From Streptomyces sp. NBC_01485 (GTDB lineage Bacteria; Actinomycetota; Actinomycetes; Streptomycetales; Streptomycetaceae): a stretch of 64,000 bases of DNA. The notes under the pieces are model-generated. The model ran no database searches. It saw only the letters and a program-made list of their open reading frames with translations, and was not told the DNA's origin. The DNA lies in NCBI RefSeq assembly GCF_036227125.1, contig NZ_CP109435.1:7998001-8062000 (forward strand). The letters run 5' to 3'. Both the position numbers and the translations under genes were made by a program. Within the stretch, counting starts at the first letter, position 1. Every line of letters begins with the position of its first letter. This document shows, piece by piece, positions 21,956 to 30,153 of the stretch.

Positions 21956-24898
21956 TCAGAGAAAGCGCAGGGTCCAGCTCCAGCGATGGACGCCCGGTGC
22001 GACGAGGTAGGACGGGAAGGTGTCGGGGCCGCACGACGCCGTACCGAGGCCGCGGTGCGCCGCGTCGAGGTGCACCACGCACCCGGCGCGCGGGACGAGT
22101 TCGTCATGGTGGGCGACGGCGGTCAGGTCCTCGGCTCGGTACCGCGTGACGGAGACCTGGCGCGGCTCGTCCAGCGTGACCGCGAGGCCCGTGGCGTCGG
22201 GCGCCGAGAGCGTGAAGCGCCGCATCCCGTGCCGGCCGCCGCTCTCCTGCGGCCGCAGGTACGGAGTGAACAACTCGTCGACGGAAACGGAGTGATGGCC
22301 CACCGGCGCGCCACCGCTCCGGTCGGGGTACGACTCCCAGGGCCCCTGCCCGAACCACTCCAGCAGGTCCATCCCGGCGACCGTCTCGAAGACCGAGCCG
22401 ACCCGCGCCACGTCGTCGAACTCCTCGGGCAGCTCGGCCTGTTCGTCGATCCGGATGCCGCCCGCCACCGGTGTGAACACCTGCCGGTGCCGGACGACGC
22501 CGGTGGTGCCGGCGTACTCGGAGAGCACGCTCACCACCCCGTCCCCCTCCCGGCGGACCGAGACCAGCTTGCGCACGAGGGCGTCCAGGCCCCATGTCCG
22601 CCAGCGCAGCGCCATGCCGCCCAACTCGTCGTTGTCGGTGGGCGCCCGCCACAGCGACAGCGTGGGCGCGACGGTCAGCAGCGGGTGCACGAGGAGTCCG
22701 TCGGCGTCGATCTCGACACGCCCAAAACCCGCGGGCTCCTGCTCCTCGACCGGCTCGGCCGCCCGCAACCGCACCTGCGGTGCGCACACCTGCGTGCCGC
22801 GCGGCGCCCACGGCAGATCCTCCGCCGTCGTCACCCGCAGCGTCAGCCACGCCTCGCCGCCCTCTTCGGGCAGCGCGAACGGCAACGGCACCACGGCCGT
22901 CTCGCCCGGCCGCAGGTCGGGCAGTTCGGCCGCCGCGGTGAGCGTCCCGCCGCTCGCGAGTGACAGCTCCCACTCGCCCGCGAGCCACTCCAGGCCGCGG
23001 AAGTGCTGGTGGTTGGAGAGGACCAGCCCCTCGTGCCGGAAGCCCTGGAGCCGCAGCGGCGCGGCGAGTTCGCGGTGCTCGTACATCACCGGCTTGGGGG
23101 TGCGGTCGGGCAGGACGACGCCGTCCGCGATGAACGCGCCGTCGTGGTCCCGCTCGCCGAAGTCGCCGCCGTACGCCCAGCGGTACCCGGGCGCCGTGAC
23201 ACCGTTGTCGTAGAGCCCGGCGCCGCCGCGCCCGACCGGTCTTCCGTCGTTCACGGACTGAAGGATCCCGTGGTCCCAGAACTCCCAGATGAACCCGCCC
23301 TGAAGACCCGGGGTGGCCTCGATGGCGGCCCAGTGGTCGGCCAGCGTGCCGTTGCTGTTGCCCATCGCGTGGGAGTACTCGCACTGGATGAGCGGCTTGG
23401 TCTGCTCTCCGGACAGCGCGTGCGCCACGCAGTCCTCCAGGGGCGCGTACATCGGGCAGGCGATGTCGGAGGCGACCCCCGGATCGGCCCAGCCGCGCTT
23501 GGCGGCCCCCTCGTACTGCAGCGGCCGGGTCGGATCGTGCCGGCGCACCCAGCCTGCGGCCGCGTCGTGGTTCGCGCCGTAGTCGGACTCGTTGCCCAGC
23601 GACCAGATGATGACCGACGGGTGGTTCTTGTCCCGCAGCACCATCCGCGCGACCCGGTCGACGAAGGCGTTCAGATAGCGCGGGTCGTCGGCGATCTCGT
23701 GGGCGTGGTCGTGCGACTCGATGTCCGCCTCGTCGACGACGTAGAAACCGAGCTCGTCGGCGAGGTCGTACAGCGTCGGGTCGTTGGGGTAGTGCGCGGT
23801 GCGGATCGCGTTGAAGCCGAACCGCTTCAGCAGGGCGAGATCCGCGCGCATGTCCTCGGACGACACCGTCCGCCCCGTCAGCGGATGGAAGTCGTGCCGG
23901 TTGACGCCCCGGATGAAGACCCGCTCGCCGTTGACCAGCAGATCCCGTCCGACCACCGCCACGTCCCGGAAGCCGACGGGGTGCCGGGAGGTGTCGGCGA
24001 CCGTGCCGTCGGCGCGGTGCAGGCGCACCGTCAGGCCGTACAGCTCGGGCGTCTCGGCCGTCCAGGTGCGCACCTCGGGCACGCGCGCGGTGAGGCGGGC
24101 CTCGCCGAGGAAGGCGGAGACGCGCTCGTCCTCGGCGTTGGCCAGGTCGAGCGCGGCGTCCTGGACCACCGGCAGCCCGTCCAGGTCCCCGCTGACGTAC
24201 CAGCCCTCGGGCAGCGCGCCGCCCGCGTCCCGCACCCGGCAGTCGACCCGCAGCTCGCCGTCCTGCCCCGCCCGCACGGTCACGTCGGACAGGTGCAGCG
24301 CGTCGGTGGCGTACAGCAGCACCGAGCGGGTGATCCCGCCGTGCCACCAGTGGTCCTGGTCCTCGATGTGCGAGGCGTCCGACCACTTGACGACCGTCAG
24401 CCGCACGACGGACCGCCCGCCGGGGCGGACCACGTCCGACAGGTCGAACTCGGCCGCCAGATGGGAGTCCTTGGAGATGCCGACGGGCCGCCCGTCCACG
24501 TGCACCAGCAGCACGCTCTCGGCGGCCCCGACCTGGAGCACGATCCGGCGCCCGGCCCACTCGGCGGGGACGTCGACCTCCCGCTCGTACACACCCGTCG
24601 GATTGTCGGCGGGCGACAGTGGAGGGAATTCTGTATACGGCATACGGATGTTCAGATACTGCGGAAGGTCGTCCGTATCCTGCATGGTCCATACGCCGGG
24701 CACGGCTGCCGTCGACCACGCGGCGCCGACCGGCGCGTCCGGGGCGGGCAGCAGCTGGAAACGCCAGTCGCCGTCCAGGGAGCGGGCTCCGAAGCGCCGG
24801 TCGACGGCGTTCATGGGCAGCCGCCCCCAGGAGGTCACCTCGGGCGCCTGCCAGGGGCGGAGCGTCAGCAGCGGGTCAGTCACGAGCGGGTCCGTCAC
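21956..24898 (-). CDS. GH2 beta-galactosidase (LacZ type, cytoplasmic)
   Basis: This 980-residue full-length LacZ-type enzyme begins with a sugar-binding domain (about 45-220), then immunoglobulin-like domains, the TIM barrel (about 330-610) and a C-terminal small-chain domain. The acid/base is E437 in SLGNESDYG and the nucleophile E507 in IQCEYSHAMGN. There is no signal peptide, so it acts on imported oligosaccharide. GTG at 24898 overlaps the permease stop (GTGA) and has GGGAG 7 bases upstream. Codons about 69-95 are oddly rich in A/T third bases (GTA, CTT, TAT, ACA, CCT, CCA), unlike the rest of the gene. Confidence 0.94.
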   Translation of the reverse strand: MTDPLVTDPLLTLRPWQAPEVTSWGRLPMNAVDRRFGARSLDGDWRFQLLPAPDAPVGAAWSTAAVPGVWTMQDTDDLPQYLNIRMPYTEFPPLSPADNPTGVYEREVDVPAEWAGRRIVLQVGAAESVLLVHVDGRPVGISKDSHLAAEFDLSDVVRPGGRSVVRLTVVKWSDASHIEDQDHWWHGGITRSVLLYATDALHLSDVTVRAGQDGELRVDCRVRDAGGALPEGWYVSGDLDGLPVVQDAALDLANAEDERVSAFLGEARLTARVPEVRTWTAETPELYGLTVRLHRADGTVADTSRHPVGFRDVAVVGRDLLVNGERVFIRGVNRHDFHPLTGRTVSSEDMRADLALLKRFGFNAIRTAHYPNDPTLYDLADELGFYVVDEADIESHDHAHEIADDPRYLNAFVDRVARMVLRDKNHPSVIIWSLGNESDYGANHDAAAGWVRRHDPTRPLQYEGAAKRGWADPGVASDIACPMYAPLEDCVAHALSGEQTKPLIQCEYSHAMGNSNGTLADHWAAIEATPGLQGGFIWEFWDHGILQSVNDGRPVGRGGAGLYDNGVTAPGYRWAYGGDFGERDHDGAFIADGVVLPDRTPKPVMYEHRELAAPLRLQGFRHEGLVLSNHQHFRGLEWLAGEWELSLASGGTLTAAAELPDLRPGETAVVPLPFALPEEGGEAWLTLRVTTAEDLPWAPRGTQVCAPQVRLRAAEPVEEQEPAGFGRVEIDADGLLVHPLLTVAPTLSLWRAPTDNDELGGMALRWRTWGLDALVRKLVSVRREGDGVVSVLSEYAGTTGVVRHRQVFTPVAGGIRIDEQAELPEEFDDVARVGSVFETVAGMDLLEWFGQGPWESYPDRSGGAPVGHHSVSVDELFTPYLRPQESGGRHGMRRFTLSAPDATGLAVTLDEPRQVSVTRYRAEDLTAVAHHDELVPRAGCVVHLDAAHRGLGTASCGPDTFPSYLVAPGVHRWSWTLRFL

Positions 24899-25758
24899 TT
24901 GATCGCTCCCTTGGCGAGGTCGCCGATCATCTGGCGGGCGCCGATCGCGAACACGATCAGCAGGGGAACGAGGGCGAGGAGTGCGCCGGTCATGACCATT
25001 CCGTAGTCGGTGGTGCCGTGCGTGCCGTTGAGCTGGGACAGGGCGACCTGGAGGGTCACGTTGTCCGGGTTGGTGAGGGCGATCAGGGGCCAGGCGTAGT
25101 CGTTCCACTGGCCCATGAAGGTGAAGATGCCGAGGAACGCCAGGCCCGGCCGGACCACCGGGAGGGCCACGTGCCAGTACTGGCGCAGGAAGTTCGCGCC
25201 GTCGATGCGGGAGGCGTCGAGGAGTTCGTCGTGGATCGCGCTCTTCATGTACTGGCGCATCCAGAAGATGCCGAACGCGTTGGCGGCGGCCGGCACGATC
25301 AGCGCCGTCATCGAGCCGATCCAGCCGAGCTTCGCCATGATCACGAACTGCGGGATCGCCTGGAGCTGCGCCGGCACCATGAAGATGAACATGAGCAGCA
25401 CGAACAGCAACCGCTTGCCCGGGAACGCGAACTTGGCGAAGACGAAGGCCGCCAGCGAGTCGAAGAACAGGACCAGGAACGTCACCGAGCCCGCGACCAG
25501 CAGTGAGTTGAACATCGAGCCGAAGAAGTCGATGTTGTCGAAGAGGCTGCGCACGTTCTCCAGGAAGTGCGTGCCCGGCAGCAGCTTGGGCGGGTAGGAG
25601 AAGATCTCCGACGACGTGTGCGTCGACATGATCACGGCCCAGTAGAACGGGAAGGCCGAGAGCAGGACGCCGACGACGAGGCTCGCGTGCAGCGCGAACC
25701 CTCTGCGGCGGGTCCCGTCGATCCCCTTGGTCCGCCGGGTTCCTTGGATGGATGCCAT
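24895..25758 (-). CDS. Carbohydrate ABC transporter permease (MalG type)
   Basis: The protein has 287 residues with six predicted membrane helices and the permease EAA loop near residue 190 (DASRIDGANFLRQYWHVALP). It is the MalG half of a CUT1 sugar importer. It follows the MalF-type permease by 15 bases and overlaps the beta-galactosidase start by 4 bases. No ATPase gene is present; in Streptomyces such importers usually share the MsiK ATPase encoded elsewhere. Confidence 0.93.
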   Translation of the reverse strand: MASIQGTRRTKGIDGTRRRGFALHASLVVGVLLSAFPFYWAVIMSTHTSSEIFSYPPKLLPGTHFLENVRSLFDNIDFFGSMFNSLLVAGSVTFLVLFFDSLAAFVFAKFAFPGKRLLFVLLMFIFMVPAQLQAIPQFVIMAKLGWIGSMTALIVPAAANAFGIFWMRQYMKSAIHDELLDASRIDGANFLRQYWHVALPVVRPGLAFLGIFTFMGQWNDYAWPLIALTNPDNVTLQVALSQLNGTHGTTDYGMVMTGALLALVPLLIVFAIGARQMIGDLAKGAIK

Positions 25759-25773
25759 GGTGTTCTGGCCTTC

Positions 25774-26745
25774 CTAGTCTTCGCCCCGGCGCTGCACCAG
25801 ACGCCAGTTGATGATCGAGAAGAGGACGACGACGAGGAAGATGCCCCACGCCACGGCGGCGCCGTAGCCGAAGTCGTTGTTGTCGAAGGTCTGTTGGAAG
25901 AAGTAGAGGACCATCGTCCGGCCGGCGTGGCCCGGACCGCCCGAGAACGTCGAGTCGTTCGAGGTGTTCTGCAGCAGGACCTGGGGTTCGGAGAAGCTCT
26001 GCAGACCGGTGACCGTCGACACGACGAGCACGAACAGCAGCACCGGGCGCATCATCGGCAGCGTGATCCGGAAGAAGGTCTGCACCGGCCCCGCGCCGTC
26101 CATCCGCGCCGCCTCGTACAGCTCGCCCGGGATGGTCTGGAGCCCGGCCAGGAAGATGATCGCGTTGTAGCCGGTCCACTGCCAGGTCATCAGCGTCGCG
26201 ACGGCGATCCTGATGCCCCACGGGGTGTTGAGCCAGGCGATCTGGTCGACGCCGATCGCTTGCAGGAAGGCGTTGACGAGGCCGAAGTTGGTGGAGAAGA
26301 CCGAGCCGAAGACGATCGCGATCGCCACGACCGAGGTGACGCTCGGCAGGAAGTAGGCGACGCGGTAGAGGTTCTTGAAGCGGACCGCCGAGTTGAGCAT
26401 CACCGCCGTCACCATCGCCAGGAAGATCATGGGGAAGGTGGCCAGCGCCCAGATGACGATCGTGGTCCCGATCGAGCTCCAGAACTCCGAGTCGCTCAGC
26501 AGGTACTGATACTGCGTCAGCCCCGCCCACTCCATCGAGCCGAGGCCGTCCCAGCGGTGGAAGGAGAGGTAGAGCGAGAAGCCGACCGGGATCAGGCCGA
26601 AGCAGAGGAAGAGCAGGTAGAAGGGGGAGATCGCGGCGTAGAGGTGCCAGTACCTGCGGAAGCCCGTGCGGGGTCGCGGCGCGGGTGTGTGCGCCACGAC
26701 CGTCGGGGGCTCCGGGGGCTTCTCCAGCGTGGGGAGGGTGGCCAT
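25774..26745 (-). CDS. Carbohydrate ABC transporter permease (MalF type)
   Basis: The 323 residues start at ATG 26745, which shares bases with the stop of the binding-protein gene (TGATG). A proline-rich cytoplasmic leader is followed by six membrane helices and the EAA loop (EAARMDGAGPVQTFFRITLP) near residue 220. It forms a CUT1 importer with the next permease and the lipoprotein upstream. The cargo is predicted to be a galactose-containing oligosaccharide, from the linked enzymes. Confidence 0.93.
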   Translation of the reverse strand: MATLPTLEKPPEPPTVVAHTPAPRPRTGFRRYWHLYAAISPFYLLFLCFGLIPVGFSLYLSFHRWDGLGSMEWAGLTQYQYLLSDSEFWSSIGTTIVIWALATFPMIFLAMVTAVMLNSAVRFKNLYRVAYFLPSVTSVVAIAIVFGSVFSTNFGLVNAFLQAIGVDQIAWLNTPWGIRIAVATLMTWQWTGYNAIIFLAGLQTIPGELYEAARMDGAGPVQTFFRITLPMMRPVLLFVLVVSTVTGLQSFSEPQVLLQNTSNDSTFSGGPGHAGRTMVLYFFQQTFDNNDFGYGAAVAWGIFLVVVLFSIINWRLVQRRGED

Positions 26746-28040
26746 CAGTAGCTCACCCCCAGGTGCTTCGCGATGCGCCGGCATGTGCTCATGGCGTCAC
26801 TCCAGGCCTGCTTCGGGTCCTTGCCGAGGACGCCGACGTTCTTCATCTCGTCCTTGATGGGCTGCCCGAGCGCCACGTCGAAGGGGCTGTTGTAGGCGAC
26901 GGCGATCTTCTGCGCGGCGGGCCCGAAGACGTCCATCGTGACCTGCCCGCCGAAGAACGGGTCGGGCTCGCGCACCTGCTTGACGCCGTACGAGGCGGGG
27001 GTGGAGGGGAAGAGTCCCGCGTCCACGAAGCCCTGCGCCTGGTTGCCCGCGTCGAGCATCCAGGTGATGATCCGGAACGCCCGCTCGGGCTCCCGGCACT
27101 CCTTGGTGATCGACAGGAACGAGCCGCCGTTGTTGGAGGGCCGCACGGGCATGTCGGCCACCCGCCACCTGCCCTTGGTCTTCGGCACGCCGTTCTTGAG
27201 GTCGCTGGTCGCCCAGGACGCGCCCAGTTGGCTCGGCAGCTTGCCGTCCTCGATGGCCGAGAACTGGTCCGGGGTGCCGTTGACCAGGTTCGACACGAGC
27301 TTGCGCTGCTTGGCCTCGACGGCGAGCGCCCAGGCGTGGCGCACATGCTCCTGGTCGCCGATGAAGTGGCGGTCCTTGTCGACGTACCGCTCGCCGCCCT
27401 GCTGCACCACGTTCTCGAAGACGCTGTTGACGTCGGTGAGCAGGGAGGTTCCCGGGATCCGCTGCCGCAGCCGCTCACCCGCCGCGAAGAACTTCTCCCA
27501 CGTGTCGAGCTCCTTCGACACGTCGGCGGGCTCGTACGGCAGTCCCGCCTTCCGGAAGACGGCGTACTGGTAGAAGTGCGCCACCGGCCCGCAGTCGATC
27601 GGGAAGCCGACCATCGTGCCGTCGTCCGCGATGCCCTGCTCCCACTTCCAGGGCAGGTACTGGGACCTGTACTTGTCCGCGCCGAGCGTGCGCAGGTCCA
27701 CGAACTGGCCGGCGTTGGGCAGGTAGGACGCCATGTCCTCGCCCTTCAGGCCCGCGATGTCGGGGACATGGGCGCGGCCGGCCATCGTGGTGATCAGCTT
27801 CGACCGGTAGTAGCCGCCGATCTTGATGGCCTTGAGGTCGACCGCGCTGCCGTACCGGGCCGTCGCGTTCTTGACGACCGTGTCGCCCAGGCCGCCGTCC
27901 CAGTACCACAGGACCATGTTCCGGCCGGTCGAACCGGTCGGAACACCGCAGCCGGACGCCAGGCCGCCGAGCGCCGTGGCGGCCGAACCGGCCAGTCCCG
28001 CGCGGAGCAGGCCTCTACGTGAGAGCCGCACAGCTCCCAC
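26745..28040 (-). CDS. Sugar-binding lipoprotein of the ABC importer
   Basis: This 431-residue extracellular solute-binding protein (family 1) starts with a twin-arginine signal (LSRRGLLRAGLAGSA) that ends in the lipobox LASGC at about 27-31, so it is exported folded by Tat and lipid-anchored. Typical elements are VLWYWDGG, LNGTPDQFS-like ligand loops and a C-terminal aromatic-rich lobe. GTG at 28040 is taken as start; GTG at 28031 is possible, and neither has an ideal ribosome-binding site. It follows the kinase gene after a 203-base gap containing the tandem repeat. Confidence 0.9.
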   Translation of the reverse strand: MGAVRLSRRGLLRAGLAGSAATALGGLASGCGVPTGSTGRNMVLWYWDGGLGDTVVKNATARYGSAVDLKAIKIGGYYRSKLITTMAGRAHVPDIAGLKGEDMASYLPNAGQFVDLRTLGADKYRSQYLPWKWEQGIADDGTMVGFPIDCGPVAHFYQYAVFRKAGLPYEPADVSKELDTWEKFFAAGERLRQRIPGTSLLTDVNSVFENVVQQGGERYVDKDRHFIGDQEHVRHAWALAVEAKQRKLVSNLVNGTPDQFSAIEDGKLPSQLGASWATSDLKNGVPKTKGRWRVADMPVRPSNNGGSFLSITKECREPERAFRIITWMLDAGNQAQGFVDAGLFPSTPASYGVKQVREPDPFFGGQVTMDVFGPAAQKIAVAYNSPFDVALGQPIKDEMKNVGVLGKDPKQAWSDAMSTCRRIAKHLGVSY

Positions 28041-28109
28041 CGCCTTTCGGATCTGTTCGCGTCTTCGCAGACGATGTGCAATCGAGGGACATGAGGGGGT
28101 TGTCTTCTC

Positions 28110-28231
28110 GGGCTACGGGCTACGGGCTACTGGATACGAGGTGCCGGATACGGGCTACTGGATACGAGGTGCCGGATACGGGCTACGAGATATGCGATAC
28201 CGGATACCGGATACTGCATACCGGATACGGG
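28110..28231. repeat. Tandem 28-bp repeat and GGATAC satellite
   Basis: Bases 28122-28149 and 28150-28177 are identical 28-mers head to tail. They are flanked by degenerate copies made of GGGCTAC, GGATACGAGG and CGGATAC words, down to GGATACC-GGATACT near 28200-28215. The block lies between the kinase stop and the binding-protein start and has lower GC than its surroundings. Copy number is likely to vary between strains. Confidence 0.92.
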
Positions 28232-28243
28232 CCCGCGGGCCCG

Positions 28244-29263
28244 TCAGGGTCGCCGGGCGGGTGGGGTGGCCGGGGCGTACCGCACGGGCGGGCCGACGTC
28301 CGCCGGGACGCGGTCGGCCAGGAAGCCGTACGTCCGCTTCAGTTCGGGGTCGGTCACGGAGCGCCACCAGCGGTCGATGCCGTACCAGCCGGGGGCGGCG
28401 AGCGCCCCGCCGTGATGCTGCACCGAGAGCCCGGCGGACAGGACGGCGAACCGCAGCCGCTCCGCCAGCGGCCAGCCGCCCAGAGAAGCGGCGACGAAGC
28501 TCGCGCCGAACACGTCCCCGGCACCCGTCGCGTCCAGGACGTCGACGTCGACGGCGGGGACCTCCGCGTACTCCCCGGTCGTCTGGTCGACCGCGACCGC
28601 GCCGTCGCCGCCCCGGGTGACCACGGCCACCGGCACCAGCTCGGTGAGCGTGCCGAGCGCGGCGACCGCGCTGTCGGTGCGGGTGTACGCCATCGCCTCG
28701 GTCTCGTTGGGGAGGAAGGCGTGGCACAGGCGGAGTTGGTCGAGGAGGTCGGTGGACCACTGCTGGGTGGGGTCCCAGCCGACGTCGGCGTAGATCTGCG
28801 TGCCGTTCGCGGCCGCCTTGGCGAGCCAGGCGCGCGGTTCGGCCTCCAGGTGCACGAGGGCCGTGCGCGCCTCGGGCGGGTCGCCCATCAGCTCGTCCTG
28901 CGAGTACGGCGGCTCCTGGCCGTGGGTGACCAGGGCCCGGTCGTGGCCGTGCGCGAGGGCGACGGTGACCGGGGTGTGCCAGTCGTCCGCCACCCGGGAG
29001 AGGGCGAGGTCGACGCCCTCCTGCCCGGCGAGGACCTCATGGCAGTGGACGCCGTAGAAGTCGTCGCCGAAGACCGTGGCCAGCGAGGTCCGCAGGCCGA
29101 AGCGGGACGCGGCAACCGCCAGGTTGGCGATGCCGCCGGGGCCGCAGCCCATGCCCGCCGTCCAGATCTCCTCGCCGGGCGTCGGCGGCCTGCCGAGCCC
29201 CGTGAGGACGAGGTCGTAGAAGAGCAGCCCGGTGAGCAGCACCTCGGGCCGGTCGTCGTCCAC
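28244..29263 (-). CDS. PfkB-family sugar kinase
   Basis: The protein has 339 residues. The ribokinase/PfkB signatures are GMGCGPGGIANLAVAASRFG (about 37-56) and the ATP/anion-hole motif LDATGAGDVFGASF with catalytic Asp near residue 250. GTG at 29263 is chosen over an upstream TTG because GAGAGG lies 7 bases before it. It is the first gene of the leftward glycan operon and is divergent from a DeoR regulator. It probably phosphorylates a monosaccharide released by the linked glycosidases; which one is unknown. Confidence 0.88.
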   Translation of the reverse strand: MDDDRPEVLLTGLLFYDLVLTGLGRPPTPGEEIWTAGMGCGPGGIANLAVAASRFGLRTSLATVFGDDFYGVHCHEVLAGQEGVDLALSRVADDWHTPVTVALAHGHDRALVTHGQEPPYSQDELMGDPPEARTALVHLEAEPRAWLAKAAANGTQIYADVGWDPTQQWSTDLLDQLRLCHAFLPNETEAMAYTRTDSAVAALGTLTELVPVAVVTRGGDGAVAVDQTTGEYAEVPAVDVDVLDATGAGDVFGASFVAASLGGWPLAERLRFAVLSAGLSVQHHGGALAAPGWYGIDRWWRSVTDPELKRTYGFLADRVPADVGPPVRYAPATPPARRP

Positions 29264-29294
29264 CGCACATCCTCTCGTCAAAACTCTTCATTTC

Positions 29295-29358
29295 TTGACC
29301 GGAATCGTGCGCCGCTCGGCGACATTGGTCAATGCCTCAGCAGAAGTGAGCATAGATT
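29295..29358. promoter_or_regulatory. Divergent control region of the glycan locus
   Basis: TTGACC (29295-29300) and its complement GGTCAA (29327-29332) form an inverted pair between the divergent kinase and DeoR genes, either as facing -35 boxes or as a DeoR operator. TAGATT at 29353-29358 is a good -10 box for the DeoR gene. Its ATG at 29368 would lie only about 10 bases away, so the message may be leaderless. Confidence 0.5.
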
Positions 29359-29367
29359 TGATTGAAG

Positions 29368-30153
29368 ATGACGAGTAGTGTTCGCTCCGTGCTGGCAGAA
29401 CGACGACATCAACTCATCCTGCGGGCCCTGCGCTCCGGTGGTCCCACAGCCGTGACCGATCTCTCCGAGCAACTGGGTGTGAGCCCGGCCACGATCAGGC
29501 GTGACCTGGTCAAACTCGAGGAGGACGGCCTGCTCACCCGGGTGCACGGCGGCGCCGTCGCGGAGGAGGGCGACCAGCCCTTCGCCGAGGTCGCCGAGAT
29601 GCGCGTGGCCGAGAAGGACGTCATCGCCGCGCACGCCGCGGCGATGGTCGCGGACGGGCAGTCGGTGCTGCTCGACATCGGCACCACCGCCTACCGCCTG
29701 GCCCGGCAGCTGCACGGCCGCCGGCTGACGGTGATCACCAGCAACCTGGTGGTCTACGAGGAGCTCGCCGACGACGAGGGCATAGAGCTGGTCCTGCTCG
29801 GCGGCATGGTCCGGCGCGAGTACCGCTCCCTGGTCGGCTTCCTCACCGAGGACAACCTGCGCCAGTTGCATGCCGACTGGCTGTTCCTCGGCACCAGTGG
29901 AGTGCGCCCGGGCGGGCAGGTGATGGACACGACGGTCGTCGAGGTGCCGGTGAAACGCGCCATGATCAAGGCCGGTGAGAAGGTCGTCCTGCTCGCCGAC
30001 TCGGCGAAGTTCCCGGGTACGGGCATGGCGAAGGTCTGTGGTCCCGAGGAACTGGACGCGGTGGTGACGAACACGCCGGTCGACCCGGTGACCCGGTCCT
30101 CCTTCGAGGAGGCGGGCGTCGAGATGGTCGTGGCAGGAAAGGTGCAAGCGTGA
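29368..30153 (+). CDS. DeoR-family regulator of the glycan locus
   Basis: This 261-residue protein has an N-terminal HTH of the DeoR type (RRHQLILRALRSGG, DLSEQLGVSPATIRRDLVKL, EEDGLLTRVHGGAV). The C-terminal DeoR sensor fold follows, with LLDIGTTAYRLARQL and VLLADSAKF. DeoR proteins usually answer to phosphorylated sugars, which fits the adjacent kinase. It diverges from the leftward arm and heads the rightward arm, overlapping the GH4 gene by 4 bases (GTGA). ATG at 29368 is preferred over the TTG at 29362. Confidence 0.92.
   Translation: MTSSVRSVLAERRHQLILRALRSGGPTAVTDLSEQLGVSPATIRRDLVKLEEDGLLTRVHGGAVAEEGDQPFAEVAEMRVAEKDVIAAHAAAMVADGQSVLLDIGTTAYRLARQLHGRRLTVITSNLVVYEELADDEGIELVLLGGMVRREYRSLVGFLTEDNLRQLHADWLFLGTSGVRPGGQVMDTTVVEVPVKRAMIKAGEKVVLLADSAKFPGTGMAKVCGPEELDAVVTNTPVDPVTRSSFEEAGVEMVVAGKVQA

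Noticed and set aside
21956..26530. A 1524-codon minus-strand frame suggesting a giant fusion protein
   Set aside because: Only the part after 24898 matches beta-galactosidase. The upstream part is an out-of-frame reading of two permease genes that have clear family motifs in other frames.
28110..28231. Repeat block considered as a CRISPR array
   Set aside because: The units are directly adjacent without unique spacers, and no cas genes are present.
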